In this document: positions 62,199-64,000 of the stretch, in pieces
How the letters are laid out: every line of letters starts with the position of its first letter
Position numbering within the stretch: the stretch's first letter is position 1
Source: Bacteroidia bacterium
GTDB taxonomy: Bacteria > Bacteroidota > Bacteroidia > J057
Direction: 5' to 3'
Assembly (NCBI GenBank): GCA_022760475.1
Contig: JALEFZ010000025.1
Span: forward strand, 1 to 64,000
DNA: 64,000 nt
Made by a program: the position numbers and the translations under genes
Notes under the pieces: generated by a model
Seen by the model: the letters and a program-made list of their open reading frames with translations, nothing else
Database searches by the model: none
Told to the model about the DNA's origin: nothing

Positions 62199-62756
62199 AT
62201 GTCCAGAATAGGAAAACTTCCCATATCAATTCCTAATGGTGTCAATGTAACCATTGAAAAGGAAAACCTGGTTAAGGTCAAAGGCCCTAAAGGTGAGCTT
62301 TCCCAGAAAGTTGATCCTGAGATGATCGTAGAGATTGACAATGGAACAATTGAGGTTAAGCGTCCTTCTGACCAGAAACGTCACCGTGCGATGCACGGAC
62401 TTTACAGAACCCTGATCAATAACATGGTTACAGGTGTATCAGAAGGATATACCAAAGTGCTTGAGGTTGTAGGTGTAGGTTATAAAGCAGAAGTAAAGGG
62501 CGGATTGCTCGAACTTACGGTAGGGTACTCTCACCCCATCGTGATGGCCCTTCCACCCGAGGTCAAAGCAGAAGCTGTTTCTGAGCGTGGTAAGCCTCCA
62601 GTTATTACCCTTAAATCTCACGACAAGCAATTGATCGGACAAATCGCAGCAAAGATTCGCTCTTTCCGTCCACCAGAGCCCTACAAAGGTAAGGGGATCA
62701 GGTTCCAGGGAGAACAAATCCGCAGGAAAGAAGGTAAAGCTGCTGGTAAAAAATAA
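62199..62756 (+). CDS. rplF: 50S ribosomal protein L6
   Basis: 185 aa. L6 lies near the GTPase-associated region. MSRIGKLPISIPNGVNVTIE, KGPKGELSQKV, MVTGVSEGYTKVLEVVGVGYKAEVKGG and the diagnostic RSFRPPEPYKGKGIRF are present. A 66-bp gap to rplR holds a GC-rich hairpin-forming stretch (CCGTG...CACGG). Confidence 0.99.
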   Translation: MSRIGKLPISIPNGVNVTIEKENLVKVKGPKGELSQKVDPEMIVEIDNGTIEVKRPSDQKRHRAMHGLYRTLINNMVTGVSEGYTKVLEVVGVGYKAEVKGGLLELTVGYSHPIVMALPPEVKAEAVSERGKPPVITLKSHDKQLIGQIAAKIRSFRPPEPYKGKGIRFQGEQIRRKEGKAAGKK

Positions 62757-62822
62757 TAAAGGTTGGAACCCGTGTATGATCCCGGCCCCAGCCGCTGCAG
62801 CACGGATTAATCTGAATAAAAA

Positions 62823-63182
62823 ATGGCAACATCTAAAAAAGTTCTCCGCAGAAGCAGAATTCGCAGGAGACTACGTCAAAAAATTGCTGGTACAGGCCAA
62901 AAGCCTCGTCTGGCTGTGTTCAGGTCTAACAAGCAGATCTATGCACAAATCATCGACGATGTTGAAGGACAAACTCTAGTCAGTTGTTCTTCTCAACATA
63001 AAGACTTAAATTTGCAATCCCTTTCAAAAACGGACGCTAGCCGAGAAGTAGGGAAAAAACTGGCCGAGATCGCTAAAGAAAAGGGGGTTGAGACAGTAAT
63101 TTTCGACAGAGGTGGTTATAAATACCACGGAAGAGTAAAGGCGTTGGCAGAAGGAGCACGTGAAGGAGGACTAAAATTCTAA
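62823..63182 (+). CDS. rplR: 50S ribosomal protein L18
   Basis: 119 aa. L18 binds 5S rRNA with L5. [77 protein letters not shown] are typical. The C-terminal GGYKYHGRV segment is the family signature. rpsE begins 5 bp later. Confidence 0.98.
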   Translation: MATSKKVLRRSRIRRRLRQKIAGTGQKPRLAVFRSNKQIYAQIIDDVEGQTLVSCSSQHKDLNLQSLSKTDASREVGKKLAEIAKEKGVETVIFDRGGYKYHGRVKALAEGAREGGLKF

Positions 63183-63187
63183 AAATC

Positions 63188-63724
63188 ATGGTTTTTCCAA
63201 ACGAGTCAAGAGTAATATCAAGCGAAATCTCCCAGGACAAGATCCAGGAGAAGGTTGTGAAAATCAACCGTAATGCGAAGGTAGTGAAGGGGGGGCGTCG
63301 CTTCAGCTTCAGCGCCATTGTAGTAGTAGGAGACGGAGAAGGTGTAGTAGGTTTCGGTCTGGGGAAAGCCAACGAGGTTACAGACGCGATAGCCAAAGGA
63401 ATAGATGACGCAAAGAAAAACCTGGTAAGGGTAGGTGTTTTGAATGGGACCATCCCACACGAAACAGTATCTAAATACAACGCTGCCAAGATCCTCCTAA
63501 AACCGGCTGCTCCGGGTACAGGTGTACTTGCAGGTGGTGCGATGCGTGCGGTTCTTGAAGCTGCAGGAGTAAAGGATGTAATCGGGAAAAACCTCGGGTC
63601 CTCTAACCCTCACAACGTGGTAAAAGCAACAATTAAGGCACTTGCCTTTATGAATATGCCTCACCATGTAGCAAAAAGAAGAACCATTCCTCTAGGACAG
63701 GTATTTAATGGTAAGGCAGAGTAA
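63188..63724 (+). CDS. rpsE: 30S ribosomal protein S5
   Basis: 178 aa. S5 affects decoding fidelity and mRNA entry. [46 protein letters not shown] is the dsRNA-binding-like domain, and [47 protein letters not shown] the second domain. The spectinomycin loop is wild type. rpmD starts 11 bp later. Confidence 0.99.
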   Translation: MVFPNESRVISSEISQDKIQEKVVKINRNAKVVKGGRRFSFSAIVVVGDGEGVVGFGLGKANEVTDAIAKGIDDAKKNLVRVGVLNGTIPHETVSKYNAAKILLKPAAPGTGVLAGGAMRAVLEAAGVKDVIGKNLGSSNPHNVVKATIKALAFMNMPHHVAKRRTIPLGQVFNGKAE

Positions 63725-63735
63725 AGAGATTCATC

Positions 63736-63921
63736 ATGTACCCAAAAGTAAAACTAACCCAGGTTAAGAGTGTCATCAATAGACCCAAGGATCAAAAAGC
63801 GACCATGGTTGCCCTTGGATTTAAAAAGATGAACCAGTCAGTTGTAAAAGAGTGCACACCTCAGATTCTGGGTATGATTAAGAAGGTGTCACACTTGGTG
63901 AAAATTGAAGAGACCGAATAG
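63736..63921 (+). CDS. rpmD: 50S ribosomal protein L30
   Basis: 61 aa. A small 50S protein of the standard length. [55 protein letters not shown] matches the family fold (beta-alpha-beta-alpha-beta). It lies between rpsE and rplO as in the canonical spc order; rplO follows after 2 bp. Confidence 0.97.
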   Translation: MYPKVKLTQVKSVINRPKDQKATMVALGFKKMNQSVVKECTPQILGMIKKVSHLVKIEETE

Positions 63922-63923
63922 TC

Positions 63924-64000
63924 ATGAAATTACATACATTAACACCTGCAAAAGGGTCGGTAAAAAAGAATAAAAGAATTGGCCGTGGTGAAGGTTCTAC
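63924..64000 (+). CDS. rplO: 50S ribosomal protein L15 (3' end outside window)
   Basis: Only the first 25 codons are in the window: MKLHTLTPAKGSVKKNKRIG followed by RGEGS. This is the L15 N-terminus, with the conserved (K)RIGRGEGSG loop that contacts 23S rRNA just beginning. The frame is open to the window end and its position after rpmD fits the spc order. Confidence 0.93.
   Translation, partial: MKLHTLTPAKGSVKKNKRIGRGEGS

Overview
The window is chromosomal DNA from a member of the Bacteroidota, most likely a Saprospiria/Lewinella-type marine or aquatic lineage; the phylum is secure and the class is inferred. The phylum call rests on type IX secretion (T9SS) C-terminal sorting domains, a TonB/TonB-dependent receptor pair, the panC / half-length GT5 synthase / DUF4270 / glmS neighbourhood, DUF3109 and DUF4403 proteins, Bacteroidota-type promoters (TTTG about 20 nt upstream of TAnnTTTG) and few Shine-Dalgarno sequences.

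Layout. 1-5.4 kb: three T9SS cargo proteins, the first cut by the window edge and paralogous to the second. 5.6-9.6 kb: a TonB-dependent receptor and a TonB-like protein in one minus-strand operon. 9.9-13.9 kb: a GT4 glycosyltransferase running tail-to-tail into a polysaccharide flippase and a secreted PKD protein. 14.2-27 kb: mixed housekeeping and envelope genes (ComB-like phosphatase, DUF4403 protein, zinc-ribbon protein, TPR histidine kinase, DEDDy exonuclease, S41 protease, outer-membrane beta-barrels, SDR, FMN-binding PPOX protein). 26-28.3 kb: a diheme cytochrome c and a parallel beta-helix protein, a recurrent pair of unknown function. 28.4-37.5 kb: amidohydrolase, DUF3109, panC divergent from a reduced glycogen-synthase-like protein, DUF4270 lipoprotein, glmS and SDR-type threonine dehydrogenase. 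37.6-43.5 kb: GH3 beta-glucosidase with a promoter palindrome, HAD phosphatase, and an MBOAT/AlgJ-like polysaccharide O-acetylation pair.

43.5-51 kb is the most unusual block. A 1018-aa TPR-CHAT lipoprotein converges on a minus-strand operon encoding a sigma-70-like factor, a single-pass membrane protein that could act as its anti-sigma or signalling partner, and a small secreted protein resembling the AMOP domain of animal adhesion proteins. Divergent from the sigma gene is a lipoprotein with TPR-like repeats and a transglutaminase-like Cys-His-Glu core, and a perfect 10-bp inverted repeat lies in the shared promoter region. This is the best candidate for an undescribed envelope-sensing or protein-processing system; the functional link is inference.

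51.5-64 kb: the str-S10-spc ribosomal cluster, rpsL-rpsG-fusA-rpsJ-rplC-rplD-rplW-rplB-rpsS-rplV-rpsC-rplP-rpmC-rpsQ-rplN-rplX-rplE-rpsN-rpsH-rplF-rplR-rpsE-rpmD-rplO (cut by the window end), with no tuf between fusA and rpsJ. Notable points are a forced TTG start for rpsC, a stem-loop between rpsJ and rplC, and a 126-bp gap at the classical S10/spc boundary. I saw no tRNA, rRNA, CRISPR array, insertion sequence or phage gene in the window.
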